Assembly (NCBI RefSeq): GCF_004006175.1
Contig: NZ_CP033219.1
Coordinates: 2,976,001-3,040,000 of the forward strand
Source: Parasedimentitalea marina
Lineage (GTDB): Bacteria; Pseudomonadota; Alphaproteobacteria; Rhodobacterales; Rhodobacteraceae
DNA: 64,000 nucleotides
Direction of reading: 5' to 3'
Shown one piece after another: positions 18,094-27,273 of this stretch. The translations under genes and the position numbers were made by a program. The notes beneath the pieces were generated by a model. That model was not told the DNA's origin. It worked only from the letters and a program-made list of their open reading frames with translations, and did not search any database. Within the stretch, counting starts at the first letter, position 1. Each line of letters starts with the position of its first letter.

Positions 18094-18557
18094 TCTTCTG
18101 GCGGCACCATTGGCCGCAATTCATGAACGAAATCCTCAAAATCATCGGCCGCCTGGAAGTTCTTATAGACACTGGCAAAGCGCACATAGGCCACGGTGTC
18201 GATGCGGGCCAGCGACTCCATCACGATCTCACCAATCCGGTTGGATTGAATATCAGTGTCGCCCATGCTTTCCAGCCGTCGCACAATGCCCGAGATCATC
18301 TGATCAATCCGGTCCGGATCAACCGGGCGTTTCTGCATCGAAATACGGATGGAGCGCTCTAGCTTATCGCGGTCGAAATCTTCGCGTTTGCCCTTTGACT
18401 TGATCACCACGAGGTCGCGCAGCTGCACCCGTTCATAGGTGGTAAAACGTCCCCCACAAGCCGGGCAAAACCGCCGCCGCCGGATTGCGACGTGATCCTC
18501 GGCGGGCCGGGAATCCTTTACTTGAGTATCAACATTCCCGCAAAACGGACAGCGCAT
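18090..18557 (-). CDS. nrdR: Transcriptional repressor NrdR
   Basis: A 155-residue repressor of ribonucleotide reductase genes. Zinc ribbon: [17 protein letters not shown] and [15 protein letters not shown]-cone domain: [23 protein letters not shown] 18557 is used because MRCPFC is the invariant start and GAGAGG lies 8 bases upstream; the frame could begin at TTG 18563. It is the first gene of the nrdR-ribD pair. Confidence 0.96.
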   Translation of the reverse strand: MRCPFCGNVDTQVKDSRPAEDHVAIRRRRFCPACGGRFTTYERVQLRDLVVIKSKGKREDFDRDKLERSIRISMQKRPVDPDRIDQMISGIVRRLESMGDTDIQSNRIGEIVMESLARIDTVAYVRFASVYKNFQAADDFEDFVHELRPMVPPEE

Positions 18558-18609
18558 AAACAAATCCTCTCAATCAACTCGACCATAATTTGTACGGAGT
18601 TCCACGTAG

Positions 18610-18618
18610 TTATCCACA
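18610..18618 (+). promoter_or_regulatory. Single consensus DnaA box upstream of nrdR
   Basis: TTATCCACA matches the DnaA-box consensus exactly and lies about 50 bases upstream of the nrdR start. One box can arise by chance; control of nrdR by DnaA would be sensible but is only a suggestion. Confidence 0.35.
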
Positions 18619-18690
18619 GTTATAGGCCAGACGCTAGGATTTGGGTAGGGGGATATTCACGCCCCTATATAGGCGCTGTCACAGGCGCCT

Positions 18691-19107
18691 TCAGGTCAGA
18701 TGAGCCACGACATTACGCTGATGTGACGCTGTGCGGTGCTCAAATAAATAGATCCCCTGCCAGGTGCCCAGCAGAATCCTCCCCTGGTGAACCGGCAGCG
18801 ACAGGCTGACCGGCATCATGGCCGCCTTGATATGCGCGGGCATGTCATCGGGACCTTCATATGTATGGCGCAGATAATGCATCGATGGATCAGTACTGGG
18901 CGGCACAAGTCGGTGGAAAAACGCCTGCAAATCCGCCTGCACCTCGGGGTCGGCGTTTTCCTGGATCAAAAGTGAGCAAGAGGTGTGTTGCACAAACAGT
19001 GTCAGAAGCCCGTTTTGGCGATCCAGTCCCGCGACCCAAGTTTGGGCGCGATCAGTAAATTCATATAGTCCTGGACCCTGTGTTGCGATCTGAAACAGAG
19101 CTTGCAT
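18691..19107 (-). CDS. YjbQ/UPF0047 family protein
   Basis: A 138-residue protein starting at ATG 19107 (MQALFQIATQGPG). Motifs of the family: LLTLFVQHTSCSLLIQENADPEV, HTYEGPDDMPAHIKAAMM and GRILLGTWQGIYLFEHR. The enzyme folds as a trimer and shows a weak thiamine-phosphate synthase side activity in E. coli; its true role is unsettled. It follows two genes for small secreted proteins on the same strand, with only four bases to the nearest. Confidence 0.9.
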   Translation of the reverse strand: MQALFQIATQGPGLYEFTDRAQTWVAGLDRQNGLLTLFVQHTSCSLLIQENADPEVQADLQAFFHRLVPPSTDPSMHYLRHTYEGPDDMPAHIKAAMMPVSLSLPVHQGRILLGTWQGIYLFEHRTASHQRNVVAHLT

Positions 19108-19111
19108 GCCG

Positions 19112-19549
19112 TCAGAACACCCCAAATCGTAAACTGTAAAAACCAGGCCGCAGGTGACAGCGGTCAAACGCAAAGGTCAATGAACGAGAATAACCTACTT
19201 TTAGAATATCGCTGATATAGCTGGCCTCATAGGGTTCAAGGCCGATCGCCTCTGGCTTCAGTGTAAATGTCACCGCATCCCTGGCCCCTGTTGTCACCCC
19301 ACGACCGATGCCGCTGACGACGTAGATCTTGGTCTTCCAAGGGGCCCGTTCGACACGCCGCACATAGTCACCGATCCCGCACCAGTAATCGTCCTTGTTC
19401 GCACCAGGCCGGCCTATGACTTCAATGACGTTTTGATCGACCCTGTTGACATAGAGCGAGTTTGTCGCCTGGAACTCTTGCGCCATCACGGGAAGAGCCA
19501 ACGAACAGGCGCTGACAACTGCTAATGACCTAAATATCCGTTGCACCAT
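19112..19549 (-). CDS. Small secreted protein, paralogue of the gene at 19644
   Basis: A 145-residue protein with a Sec signal peptide (LAVVSACSLALPVMAQ, cleavage after AQ). The mature part has DDYWCGIGDYVRRVERAPWKTKIYVVSGIGRGV and DAVTFTLKPEAIG. The order Y-W-C ... Y-x-R-R ... W-x-T-x-x-Y-x-V-x-G-x-G-x-G ... D-x-V-x-F is shared with the next upstream gene, so the two are tandem paralogues. Two Cys (YWC and DRC) could form a disulfide. Function unknown; periplasmic. Confidence 0.75.
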   Translation of the reverse strand: MVQRIFRSLAVVSACSLALPVMAQEFQATNSLYVNRVDQNVIEVIGRPGANKDDYWCGIGDYVRRVERAPWKTKIYVVSGIGRGVTTGARDAVTFTLKPEAIGLEPYEASYISDILKVGYSRSLTFAFDRCHLRPGFYSLRFGVF

Positions 19550-19643
19550 CTATCTCCAATCCGGCCTTTCAACACCAATGCCATCACAAGACCTTGCCTG
19601 CACCACCGCCATCACATCAGCCGGACGTCCCGAATTACAAAGC

Positions 19644-20060
19644 TCAGAACTGGCCAAGCAAAAATGGGTCACAGTGACTATCGCCACCCTGCACGGTCAT
19701 AGCGCTGCCAACACTGAAGGACGTGGTCCCTATAATGCCACGCGGCTGGACCTGAGAGCCACCCGGATCAAGCGAGAATAGAACGGTATCCTTACGGCCC
19801 GAGACCTCGCCCGTGCCAAGGCCACGAACAATGTAGAATGGTGTTTGCCATCCTGCCCCCAGATAGCGGCGCGCATATTCAGACCCTGCACACCAATAGG
19901 CAGACCGCGTACTTCCCAATTGAGGCGCTACCTCAAACACGACACCGTCGTGCGGATAAGCGCGTGCACCATACTTCAAGCTTTTGAAATTGCTGACTTC
20001 ACTTGTACAGGCCGACACCGCAGCTGCACAAAGAACCAATGTGGAAAGAGCTTTTATCAT
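19644..20060 (-). CDS. Small lipoprotein, paralogue of the gene at 19112
   Basis: A 138-residue protein with a lipoprotein signal (LVLCAAAVSAC; lipobox VSAC). It shares with its neighbour the pattern SAYWCAGSEYARRYLGAGWQ, FYIVRGLGTG and DTVLFSLDPGG. The pair looks like a local duplication in which one copy is lipid-anchored and the other is soluble in the periplasm. No known family recognised. Confidence 0.75.
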   Translation of the reverse strand: MIKALSTLVLCAAAVSACTSEVSNFKSLKYGARAYPHDGVVFEVAPQLGSTRSAYWCAGSEYARRYLGAGWQTPFYIVRGLGTGEVSGRKDTVLFSLDPGGSQVQPRGIIGTTSFSVGSAMTVQGGDSHCDPFLLGQF

Positions 20061-20193
20061 CTGAAACCAATATGTAATACGCCAACTTGGCGTGGTAGCC
20101 TGGCCCCATCATACGCGGGTTGTGCTGCTGCGCCAGCCTAATACCTGTCACCTATGGCTCTTCGGGCAAAACCTCGCCTAAAGGAAGAGATGA

Positions 20194-20658
20194 CTATTGC
20201 AACCCGGCATCATACCAGGCGTTTGCCAGCGGCGTTAGGTTCATCCGTACCGAGCCGGTATCACAAATCAGCAGCGCCAGACGGTTGCCCTCTTCATGTA
20301 CCGAAAGCTGTCCTTCGGCCACGGCATCCTCGGACAGCCGGTCCACGCTGAAACTGATCAGGTAGCTCACCGATTTGTTGAAGAACCGGACATCTTCGCC
20401 GTAATAGCGGCCAATCCCTGTCCACGGGGTGAAGTCTAGTTCATCAAGGCCACGCAGCAAAAACAGATCAGGCACCTGCCCTATCCGGCCGTAAGCATAG
20501 CTATAATCAGCGCCATCCTGACAGATATGGACGGCTTTCTTGCCGTGGGAAAACGTGCAGGAGAACAGCTCGGCACCGTTTTGACACTGCGCCCATGCCG
20601 CCGGAGCGATCAGGGACAGAGACAGGCTGGTCATTAGGGTGCGGAGCATGGGGATCAT
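20194..20658 (-). CDS. Secreted hypothetical protein
   Basis: About 154 residues from ATG 20658 (MIPMLRTLM), with a signal peptide (SLSLIAPAAWAQ). The mature protein has several Cys (AQCQNGAELFSCTF, HICQDG, LLICDTG) and GRIGQVPDLFLLRGL. Not recognised as a named family. It is the first of three secreted-protein genes on this strand but shows no clear similarity to the other two. Confidence 0.68.
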   Translation of the reverse strand: MIPMLRTLMTSLSLSLIAPAAWAQCQNGAELFSCTFSHGKKAVHICQDGADYSYAYGRIGQVPDLFLLRGLDELDFTPWTGIGRYYGEDVRFFNKSVSYLISFSVDRLSEDAVAEGQLSVHEEGNRLALLICDTGSVRMNLTPLANAWYDAGLQ

Positions 20659-20727
20659 CCTATTTGGCGCAGTTGCCACTCAGGATAGCGTACATCAGAT
20701 TGAAGAACCAGAACCGAGGGGGCGTGA

Positions 20728-21009
20728 TTATCGGGTTGGAAACGGGATGATATCCGCCGATTGCCGCGGCGCCATGGCGTCCAGTATAAGGGCCAGCACG
20801 TCCTGCTTGGTCTCGTCTTCGCCAAATGTCTTGCGGGCGAGCTGCCGTAAGAAAGAGCGCGCTGTCTCGGCATCCAGGGCTTTCAGCTTCACGTCGTGAT
20901 CGCGCAGGGCATCGACCATAAACTGGTTGGCCAACACCATCGCGTTCAAGGACTGAAGTTTTTCCCCCAAAACGCCAAGCGCCTCGTTCAGGTTTGAATT
21001 TGCAGACAT
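20728..21009 (-). CDS. Small hypothetical protein
   Basis: A 93-residue, mostly helical protein (NEALGVLGEKLQSLNAMVLANQFMVDALRDHDV) ending IIPFPTR. No domain recognised. GGGGAAAACG just upstream of ATG 21009 offers a ribosome binding site. Confidence 0.6.
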   Translation of the reverse strand: MSANSNLNEALGVLGEKLQSLNAMVLANQFMVDALRDHDVKLKALDAETARSFLRQLARKTFGEDETKQDVLALILDAMAPRQSADIIPFPTR

Positions 21010-21125
21010 CGTTTTCCCCTTGGTGTATGCACACCTCCACTGGGGAGAGCCTAGAGGCCGATAAGCTGTGGGGCAATGCAGCGCGTTAGCAAATGGTTAA
21101 CATCGCCCGGACCTGCCTGGCGCGC

Positions 21126-21404
21126 TTAGCCGAATATGCGGTCGCCCATCTGGTCGATCGCGAGCTTGGCTTTCTGGATCGCGGCCTCGGCAGCAGCATC
21201 GCTGGCACTGAAGGTATCCGCCCGGATGAGCTTGTGGATTTTCAACTCGCCCCCGATCTCTTTCTCGATCCGCGCCCCAAGGCGGTAGCCCTTACCTTCG
21301 GCAAGGGGGTCGGGGAAAATAGCGAACCCATTGTACATTTCAGGCTCAGGGGCCTTGGGGGTCGCCGCGCTGGACCCACCGAAGAGTTTTTTCAAAAGGG
21401 ACAT
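21126..21404 (-). CDS. HlyU family protein
   Basis: A 92-residue protein beginning MSLLKKLFGGSSAATP, followed by MYNGFAIFPDPLAEGKGYRLGARIEKEI and DAAAEAAIQKAKLAIDQMG. This is the short HlyU family, some members of which activate haemolysin genes in vibrios. No toxin gene is adjacent, so the target here is unknown. Confidence 0.8.
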   Translation of the reverse strand: MSLLKKLFGGSSAATPKAPEPEMYNGFAIFPDPLAEGKGYRLGARIEKEIGGELKIHKLIRADTFSASDAAAEAAIQKAKLAIDQMGDRIFG

Positions 21405-21621
21405 TTGGGGCTCCTAATAGTTTTGGCGGATGGTGACATATCGGGCGGGGCTTGGAAAGGTCGGGTCGTCCCACAAGAGGCAGTGCCTGACAGTGAGAGC
21501 TGAAGCCGTCTCAATAACGATCCGGGGATCAGTCTAGGCCGAAATGGGTGAGCCCTTAAAAACGCTCTTTTGAAACCGACATATCCACACAGGGCAGTGT
21601 CTGACCTTGGGGAGGTGCAAA

Positions 21622-21667
21622 GCGCCTTCCCGGGGGGAAGGTCAGGCGCGGCCCGGCGGTGCCGGGC
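21622..21667. repeat. Two adjacent GC-rich hairpins
   Basis: A first stem-loop uses CCTTCC/GGAAGG (21625-21641) with an outer GCG/CGC; a second, 21651-21667, is perfect: GCCCGGC-GGT-GCCGGGC. They lie just after the 3' end of the nuclease-like gene on the minus strand and may terminate it, or be a dispersed repeat of this genome type. Confidence 0.5.
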
Positions 21668-21680
21668 TAAGAACGAGCCA

Positions 21681-22559
21681 TTACACTAGCCTGCTTACTT
21701 GTAAGTCGCCTTCTTCTCCAGAAATCATATATTCGGAAGCCCATTTAGCCCACTTAGCTGGAAGTGATAAACTGGCAGTAGAATTTGGAATATAGGTAAA
21801 TGATTGTTTCTTGTCCGAAAACCTACCAATCCAGTCACTAGACCAAATTATTCCAGAAACATCGCTATATTCAGGACTGAGAAATGCACTTCTCGGAACA
21901 GAACGACCACCTACTTTCGGAATGTGTTTGCAATTAACCCCAATTGTCGCACTCGTAGGGTTGTCCAGTGATGGGACCGAAAAGGCTAAACCTTCAATTG
22001 GATAAACTGCACTAAAAGCATATGGAAGCCTGTTATCAGGCACCTGTTGGAAAGCCGCACTCCCGCCGATAGCTATGAGTTTGACGTCAGTTTTCGATAC
22101 AATTCCATTTTTCAGATATCCCCTAAACTTGTCCCTCTTCTCCTTTACTGCTGCGGTAACTCTCAGCTCTATCTGCGTTTTTGGAGTTTTTGCCATTATC
22201 CCTTGTCGACAAGCATCGACCGTATCCGGCACACTATTAGGATTAGAGACGTCGCCAAAAGTAGGACTAATTGCTTCGATCCAAATTCTTTGATCGTTTT
22301 CTTCAATAAGGATGTCCGGACCCTCAGCGGACATCCGAACCACTAAATTTTTTCCAGCCTCCAATAGCCAATAGGCTAAGTACATCTCCCAGAAACGCTG
22401 GTCCGTTTGCCGAGCAAACTCAGATAAGAAATTTCGATCCGCAAATGGCTCATAAAGTGACCACATTCTCGCAAGCACTTTTCTATTTTCGCGCTGTGAG
22501 CTAATCCCCCTAATATTATTATAGGCTACTGATCCACAGCACTCCTGAAAAAGATCCAA
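21681..22559 (-). CDS. Orphan PD-(D/E)XK nuclease-like protein
   Basis: A 292-residue protein, visibly more AT-rich than its neighbours. An N-terminal helical part (RFWEMYLAYWLLEAGKNL) leads into AEGPDILIEENDQRIWIEAI, which has the spacing of a PD-(D/E)XK core with Ala at the position of the usual Lys; the rest is unassigned. The start is probably TTG 22559, preceded by AAGGGAA; the first in-frame ATG is about 31 codons later. It lies 48 bases after rpoD, separated by a terminator, with no methyltransferase nearby. A restriction-like or other DNA-targeting role is inference. Confidence 0.6.
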   Translation of the reverse strand: MDLFQECCGSVAYNNIRGISSQRENRKVLARMWSLYEPFADRNFLSEFARQTDQRFWEMYLAYWLLEAGKNLVVRMSAEGPDILIEENDQRIWIEAISPTFGDVSNPNSVPDTVDACRQGIMAKTPKTQIELRVTAAVKEKRDKFRGYLKNGIVSKTDVKLIAIGGSAAFQQVPDNRLPYAFSAVYPIEGLAFSVPSLDNPTSATIGVNCKHIPKVGGRSVPRSAFLSPEYSDVSGIIWSSDWIGRFSDKKQSFTYIPNSTASLSLPAKWAKWASEYMISGEEGDLQVSRLV

Positions 22560-22576
22560 CAGATTCCCTTCCCAAA

Positions 22577-22601
22577 CAAAAAGGCGCCCCGTGGGGCGCC
22601 C
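22577..22601 (-). terminator. Rho-independent terminator of rpoD
   Basis: On the minus strand, GGCGCCCC-AC-GGGGCGCC is followed directly by TTTTTG. It lies 7 bases after the rpoD stop and ends the dnaG-rpoD transcription unit. Confidence 0.9.
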
Positions 22602-22607
22602 TTCTAA

Positions 22608-24596
22608 TCACTGATCCAAGAAACTCCGCAGTTTGCGGCTTCGGCTTGGGTGCTTCAGCTTACGCAGCGCCTTGGCTTCGATCTGACGGATCCGTTCGCG
22701 GGTCACCGAGAACTGCTGGCCGACTTCTTCCAGCGTGTGGTCGGTGTTCATGCCGATACCAAAGCGCATCCGCAACACGCGTTCTTCCCGTGGTGTCAGC
22801 GAGGCCAGCACGCGGGTGGTGGTTTCCTTGAGGTTTTCCTGAATGGCGCTGTCCAAGGGCAGCACGGCATTCTTGTCCTCGATGAAATCACCCAGCTGGC
22901 TGTCTTCTTCGTCACCAATTGGCGTTTCCAGTGAAATCGGCTCTTTGGCGATCTTCATCACCTTGCGAACCTTCTCCAGCGGCATCTGCAGCTTGGCGGC
23001 CAGTTCTTCCGGCGTTGGCTCGCGGCCAATCTCGTGCAGCATCTGACGACCGGTGCGGACCAGCTTGTTGATGGTCTCAATCATGTGCACCGGAATACGG
23101 ATGGTGCGGGCCTGATCGGCAATCGAGCGGGTGATCGCCTGACGGATCCACCAGGTCGCATAGGTCGAGAATTTGTACCCGCGACGGTATTCGAACTTGT
23201 CCACCGCCTTCATCAGGCCAATGTTACCTTCCTGGATCAGATCCAGGAACTGCAGACCACGGTTGGTGTATTTCTTGGCAATCGAGATCACCAGACGCAG
23301 GTTGGCCTCGACCATTTCCTTCTTGGCCTGACGGGCCTCTTTTTCGCCCTTCTGGACCTGCTGAACGATGCGGCGGAATTCCGAGATGTCCAGACCGACA
23401 TACTGACCAACCTGGGCAATATCGGCGCGCAGTTCTTCGACCTTTTCGGTGGAGCGTTCAATGAACATCTTCCAGCCGCGGCCCGGCTTTTCGCCCATTT
23501 CCGCCAGCCAGTTTGGATCCAGCTCGCGACCCCGGTAAGCCTCGACAAATTCGCGACGGTTGATACGGGCCTGGTCGGCCAGTTTCACCATCGAGCCATC
23601 GATCTGCATGACGCGGCGGTTGATGCCGTACAGCTGGTCAATCAGCGCGTCGATACGGTTGTTGTGCAGGTGAAGCTCGTTCACCAGTTCAACGATTTCC
23701 GAACGCAGCGCCTGATAGGTCGCCTCGTCCTTGGCAGTAAAGGAGCCGTCTTCGTTCAGGGTTGCCGAAATCCGGCTGTCCTGCATTTCGGACAATTGGG
23801 CATAATCAGACGAGATCCGTTCCAGACTGGTCAGAACCTGATCCTTAAGCGCGGCTTCCATCGCGGCCAGGGACAGGTTGGCCTGATCGTCCTCGTCATC
23901 GTCGTCATCGTCCTGGCTGATCGGGTTGCCGTCAGCGTCCAGCTCGGGGCTACCACCTTCGGGCTTTTCGGCCTTAACGGCACCAGCCGGGGCGACCACC
24001 GTTTCCTGAGGCGTCCCGTCCTCGTTCATCGTGTTGCCAAAAGTGGTTTCCAGATCGATGACGTCGCGCAACAGAATGTCTTCGGTCAGAAGTTCGTCGT
24101 GCCAGATGGTGATCGCCTGAAAGGTCAGTGGGCTTTCGCACAGGCCAGCGATCATCGTATTGCGGCCCGCTTCGATCCGCTTGGCGATGGCGATTTCGCC
24201 CTCGCGGCTGAGCAGTTCTACCGAACCCATCTCGCGCAGGTACATGCGCACCGGATCATCGGTACGGTCCAGTTTCTCAGACGCTGCGGTGGAAACGGCA
24301 ACTTCACGCGCCCCATCAGCCGTAACCAGATCGGTCGAGCCTTTTTGCTCTTCCTCTTCGGCTTCCTCGTCCTCGATGATGTTGATGCCCATTTCCGAGA
24401 GCATCGACATCACGTCTTCGATCTGTTCCGAGCCCACCTGATCGGGCGGCAAAACCTTATTCAGCTGATCATAGGTGATGTAGCCCTTCTCGCGGGCCTC
24501 AGAGATCATCTTTTTGACGGCCGCCTGACTCATGTCCAGCGAGGTTTCAGGTTCCTGGTCGTCACGCTTGCGATCTTCGGTGTCTTTGGCGGCCAT
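22608..24596 (-). CDS. rpoD: RNA polymerase primary sigma factor RpoD (sigma-70)
   Basis: A 662-residue housekeeping sigma factor. Region 1.1 is at the N-terminus; the non-conserved insert holds an acidic run (DDDDDDEDD) near residue 230; region 2 is complete ([33 protein letters not shown]); region 3 has [16 protein letters not shown]; region 4 has [20 protein letters not shown]. Length and motifs are those of alphaproteobacterial RpoD. It follows dnaG on the same strand, the classic macromolecular synthesis order. Confidence 0.98.
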   Translation of the reverse strand: MAAKDTEDRKRDDQEPETSLDMSQAAVKKMISEAREKGYITYDQLNKVLPPDQVGSEQIEDVMSMLSEMGINIIEDEEAEEEEQKGSTDLVTADGAREVAVSTAASEKLDRTDDPVRMYLREMGSVELLSREGEIAIAKRIEAGRNTMIAGLCESPLTFQAITIWHDELLTEDILLRDVIDLETTFGNTMNEDGTPQETVVAPAGAVKAEKPEGGSPELDADGNPISQDDDDDDEDDQANLSLAAMEAALKDQVLTSLERISSDYAQLSEMQDSRISATLNEDGSFTAKDEATYQALRSEIVELVNELHLHNNRIDALIDQLYGINRRVMQIDGSMVKLADQARINRREFVEAYRGRELDPNWLAEMGEKPGRGWKMFIERSTEKVEELRADIAQVGQYVGLDISEFRRIVQQVQKGEKEARQAKKEMVEANLRLVISIAKKYTNRGLQFLDLIQEGNIGLMKAVDKFEYRRGYKFSTYATWWIRQAITRSIADQARTIRIPVHMIETINKLVRTGRQMLHEIGREPTPEELAAKLQMPLEKVRKVMKIAKEPISLETPIGDEEDSQLGDFIEDKNAVLPLDSAIQENLKETTTRVLASLTPREERVLRMRFGIGMNTDHTLEEVGQQFSVTRERIRQIEAKALRKLKHPSRSRKLRSFLDQ

Positions 24597-24710
24597 TCAA
24601 TGCTCCTACTACGGCTAAGGGCGATTCGGTCTAGGCGAATCATTAGCCCGAACGAGTGATTCGTCACCCGGTTTAACCGGTTTTTTTAAGTACTTCCTTA
24701 CGAAAACGAC

Positions 24711-26714
24711 TCAGCTGCGTTTTCGTGAGAAGTTGATTCCATCTGTTAGCGCGCTCAAAAGGTTGCGTTCGTCCCTGTTCAGACGCGCCCCATTGTCCGC
24801 TATATCATACTGCGCGCGGTCCTCGTTTTCGCTGCGCACAGCCTTGTTTCGGGCTTCGGCGGCTTGCCCCAAACGCCATGTCACCGCCTCGTCTGCAAGG
24901 CCGCTGAGATCTTCTTCGGCCTCGGCAAGTTCGGCGTCCAGCCCAAGACGGGCTTCTATTTTGGCGAATTCTTCACTGAGCGTCAGGGTGGCAGTCTCCA
25001 GGTTGCCGGGCTTGCGCAGACAGGGGCTGATTGCCACATGGCGAAGCGCATGCAGGTTTTCAAGGGCGTAGGGCCCCAGTGCATAGAGTATTTCATCGTG
25101 CAGCTGATCTGGCGCATCCATCCCGTACCGCAGGATCATATCGCGGATCACCGCATGGTCCGTATCGGCGCAGGTCATGCGTTCGAAATTAGCCTCGAAG
25201 GTTGCGATCACTGCCGGGGTGGCGATCGCACTGGCCAAAATTACCGCCTCGCGCATGGCAATGGCGGCCTGATCATCGGCAGCCGCCAACATCGAGCTTT
25301 TGGTGCTGGCCAGCGGTTGCTGCGGCACCGCCTTGCCCGGACGCCATTTCCCACGCGCCCCGTCTTTGAAGCCGCTGCCCTTAAATCCACCACCGGTGGG
25401 GTTAAAACCTGCGCTAGGCGGCTTGCGGTTGCCGCGAAACAGCGCCCAGCGCATTTCCTTGATGTCATCGCCATAGTGCTTGCGGATCGAAGGATCGCGG
25501 ATCAGTTTGATTTTTTCACGCAGGCTTTTGTCCAGCCCGGCCTTGCGTTCGGGACTGTCGAAAACTTTGCCTTCGGTTTCGCGCTGCCACAACAAGCGCA
25601 CCATGGGCATTGCCTGGTCCAGCAGGTTTTGCACCGCAGCCGGGCCCTGACTGCGGATCAGGTCATCGGGGTCTTTGCCCTCGGGCATCATGGCAAAGCG
25701 CAGGGATTTACCGGCCTCCAGCAGCGGCAGCGCCAGATCGATCAGCCGCATTGCCGCCCGCAGGCCCGCAGTGTCACCGTCCAGGGCTATGATCGGCTCA
25801 TCCGCGATGCGCCACATCATCATCAACTGATTTTCAGTTACGGCGGTGCCCAGAGGCGCCACGGCGGCCTCAAACCCGCCATCCGCCAGCGCGATCACAT
25901 CCATATACCCTTCGGCCACCACAAGGGGCTGCCCCTTGCCGGCAGCGGTACGGGCGGGGGCGTGATTGTACAGGCTGCGGCCTTTGTCGAACAGTTCGGT
26001 TTCGGGAGAGTTCAGATATTTGGCGTTATCGTTGGGGTCCATCGCCCGACCGCCAAAGGCAATGGCGCGGCCGCGTGCGTCGCGGATCGGGAACATGATG
26101 CGGTTGCGGAAGGTGTCATAGGGCTTACCGCCCTTGGTCGAAGGTTTCGCCAGTCCGGCGCCAAAGATCAGTTCTTCTTCGACACCCTTGCCGCGCAAGT
26201 GGTCCCACAAGTTTTGCCAACCGTCTGGGGCAAAGCCGACCTCCCATCGGGTCAGCGACTGCGCCGACATGCCGCGCCGCTCCAGATAGGCGCGGGAATC
26301 CTGCGCGCGACCCGTGTTCAATTGCAGGCGGAAGAACTGCACCGCCTGTTCCATCACATCCGCCAAAAGTGCGCGACGGTCTTGTTTCTGTTGTGCCCGA
26401 GGGTCGCGGGCGGGCATTTCCATGCCTGCCTCAGCAGCGATCATCTGCACCGCCTCCATGAAACCGACGTTTTCGGTCTCTTGGACAAAGCCTATTGCGT
26501 CGCCTTTGGCCTGACAGCCAAAGCAATAATAGAATCCCTTGCGGTCATCGACGTGGAAACTGGCAGATTTTTCATGGTGAAACGGGCACGGCGCCCACAT
26601 GTCGCCTTTGCCCATATTGGATTTTCGTTGATCCCACATGACCTTACGCCCGACAACCTGGCTTAGGCTGACACGGGTGCGCAGTTCATCAAGGAATCCG
26701 GGGGGCAGTGACAT
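24711..26714 (-). CDS. dnaG: DNA primase
   Basis: A 667-residue primase: CHC2 zinc finger (CPFHHEKSASFHVDD ... YYCFGC) at residues 40-65, catalytic core with LGRAKQ-like region and ARGRAIAFGGRAMD, TOPRIM motifs VVAEGYMDVIAL and IALDGDTAG, and a C-terminal helicase-binding region. It makes RNA primers for replication. Upstream of rpoD on the same strand with a gap of about 115 bases. Confidence 0.97.
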   Translation of the reverse strand: MSLPPGFLDELRTRVSLSQVVGRKVMWDQRKSNMGKGDMWAPCPFHHEKSASFHVDDRKGFYYCFGCQAKGDAIGFVQETENVGFMEAVQMIAAEAGMEMPARDPRAQQKQDRRALLADVMEQAVQFFRLQLNTGRAQDSRAYLERRGMSAQSLTRWEVGFAPDGWQNLWDHLRGKGVEEELIFGAGLAKPSTKGGKPYDTFRNRIMFPIRDARGRAIAFGGRAMDPNDNAKYLNSPETELFDKGRSLYNHAPARTAAGKGQPLVVAEGYMDVIALADGGFEAAVAPLGTAVTENQLMMMWRIADEPIIALDGDTAGLRAAMRLIDLALPLLEAGKSLRFAMMPEGKDPDDLIRSQGPAAVQNLLDQAMPMVRLLWQRETEGKVFDSPERKAGLDKSLREKIKLIRDPSIRKHYGDDIKEMRWALFRGNRKPPSAGFNPTGGGFKGSGFKDGARGKWRPGKAVPQQPLASTKSSMLAAADDQAAIAMREAVILASAIATPAVIATFEANFERMTCADTDHAVIRDMILRYGMDAPDQLHDEILYALGPYALENLHALRHVAISPCLRKPGNLETATLTLSEEFAKIEARLGLDAELAEAEEDLSGLADEAVTWRLGQAAEARNKAVRSENEDRAQYDIADNGARLNRDERNLLSALTDGINFSRKRS

Positions 26715-26828
26715 AAGAGTAATGTGCCAGTTAAGGGTCGCACTTCCAAGCCCACAGTATGGTTTCTGCGTGATTTCAGTGCGGTTCCGGTGGAAGTGGA
26801 TCAGCGCGAGTGAAGGAAAGGTAGTGCC

Positions 26829-27146
26829 TTACTGGATCTGTTCCAGACAGCGTTCGTTCCACACTGCACCCAGATCTTCGTTGCGGATCACCTTCATCTT
26901 TTGTTCGTAGATCCAGGGCGCGATCAGCGGAATGGCAGCATTGTAGTTTTCCGGCCACTCCGGCTCGGCGGCGATAATCGTTTCGCTAAGCTGGCGCTCT
27001 TTGACCCGGTCCCGCCGTGCCTGTTGGATCGCGGAAACCACGTCGGCCTGATAGCCGCAGCTTTCCTCGGGTGTATCGGCCGCCAGTACGGGGGCCGCAA
27101 GAACAGCGGACAATAGGGCGGCACTTAGCGCGGTCAGGGTCTTCAT
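26829..27146 (-). CDS. Small periplasmic hypothetical protein
   Basis: A 105-residue protein with a clear Sec signal (ALLSAVLAAPVLAAD). The mature part has two Cys (EESCGYQADVV and NERCLEQIQ), probably a disulfide, and WPENYNAAIPLIAPWIY. Unknown function; conserved-looking in style. Confidence 0.7.
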   Translation of the reverse strand: MKTLTALSAALLSAVLAAPVLAADTPEESCGYQADVVSAIQQARRDRVKERQLSETIIAAEPEWPENYNAAIPLIAPWIYEQKMKVIRNEDLGAVWNERCLEQIQ

Positions 27147-27213
27147 CTTGCAGCTCCGGTGAATCAGTTGGACCCCGTCAGACTAAAGCGCAGGCCACCA
27201 AGTGGGAACCAGT

Positions 27214-27273
27214 TTTCACACAGGCCCACATCATTTCACACAGGCCCACATCATTTCACACTGGCCCACATCA
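27214..27273. repeat. Three tandem 20-bp repeats
   Basis: The unit TTTCACACAGGCCCACATCA occurs at 27214-27233 and 27234-27253 exactly, and at 27254-27273 with one A-to-T change. The last three bases of the third unit are the soxG stop codon. Three head-to-tail copies with no spacers are a simple tandem array, not a CRISPR. Confidence 0.85.

Noticed and set aside
23034..26666. Very long plus-strand frames opposite rpoD and dnaG
   Set aside because: They are antisense shadows of clear housekeeping genes and show no family motifs or ribosome binding sites.
27214..27273. Short CRISPR-like array
   Set aside because: The three units are directly adjacent with no spacers, and no cas genes are near.
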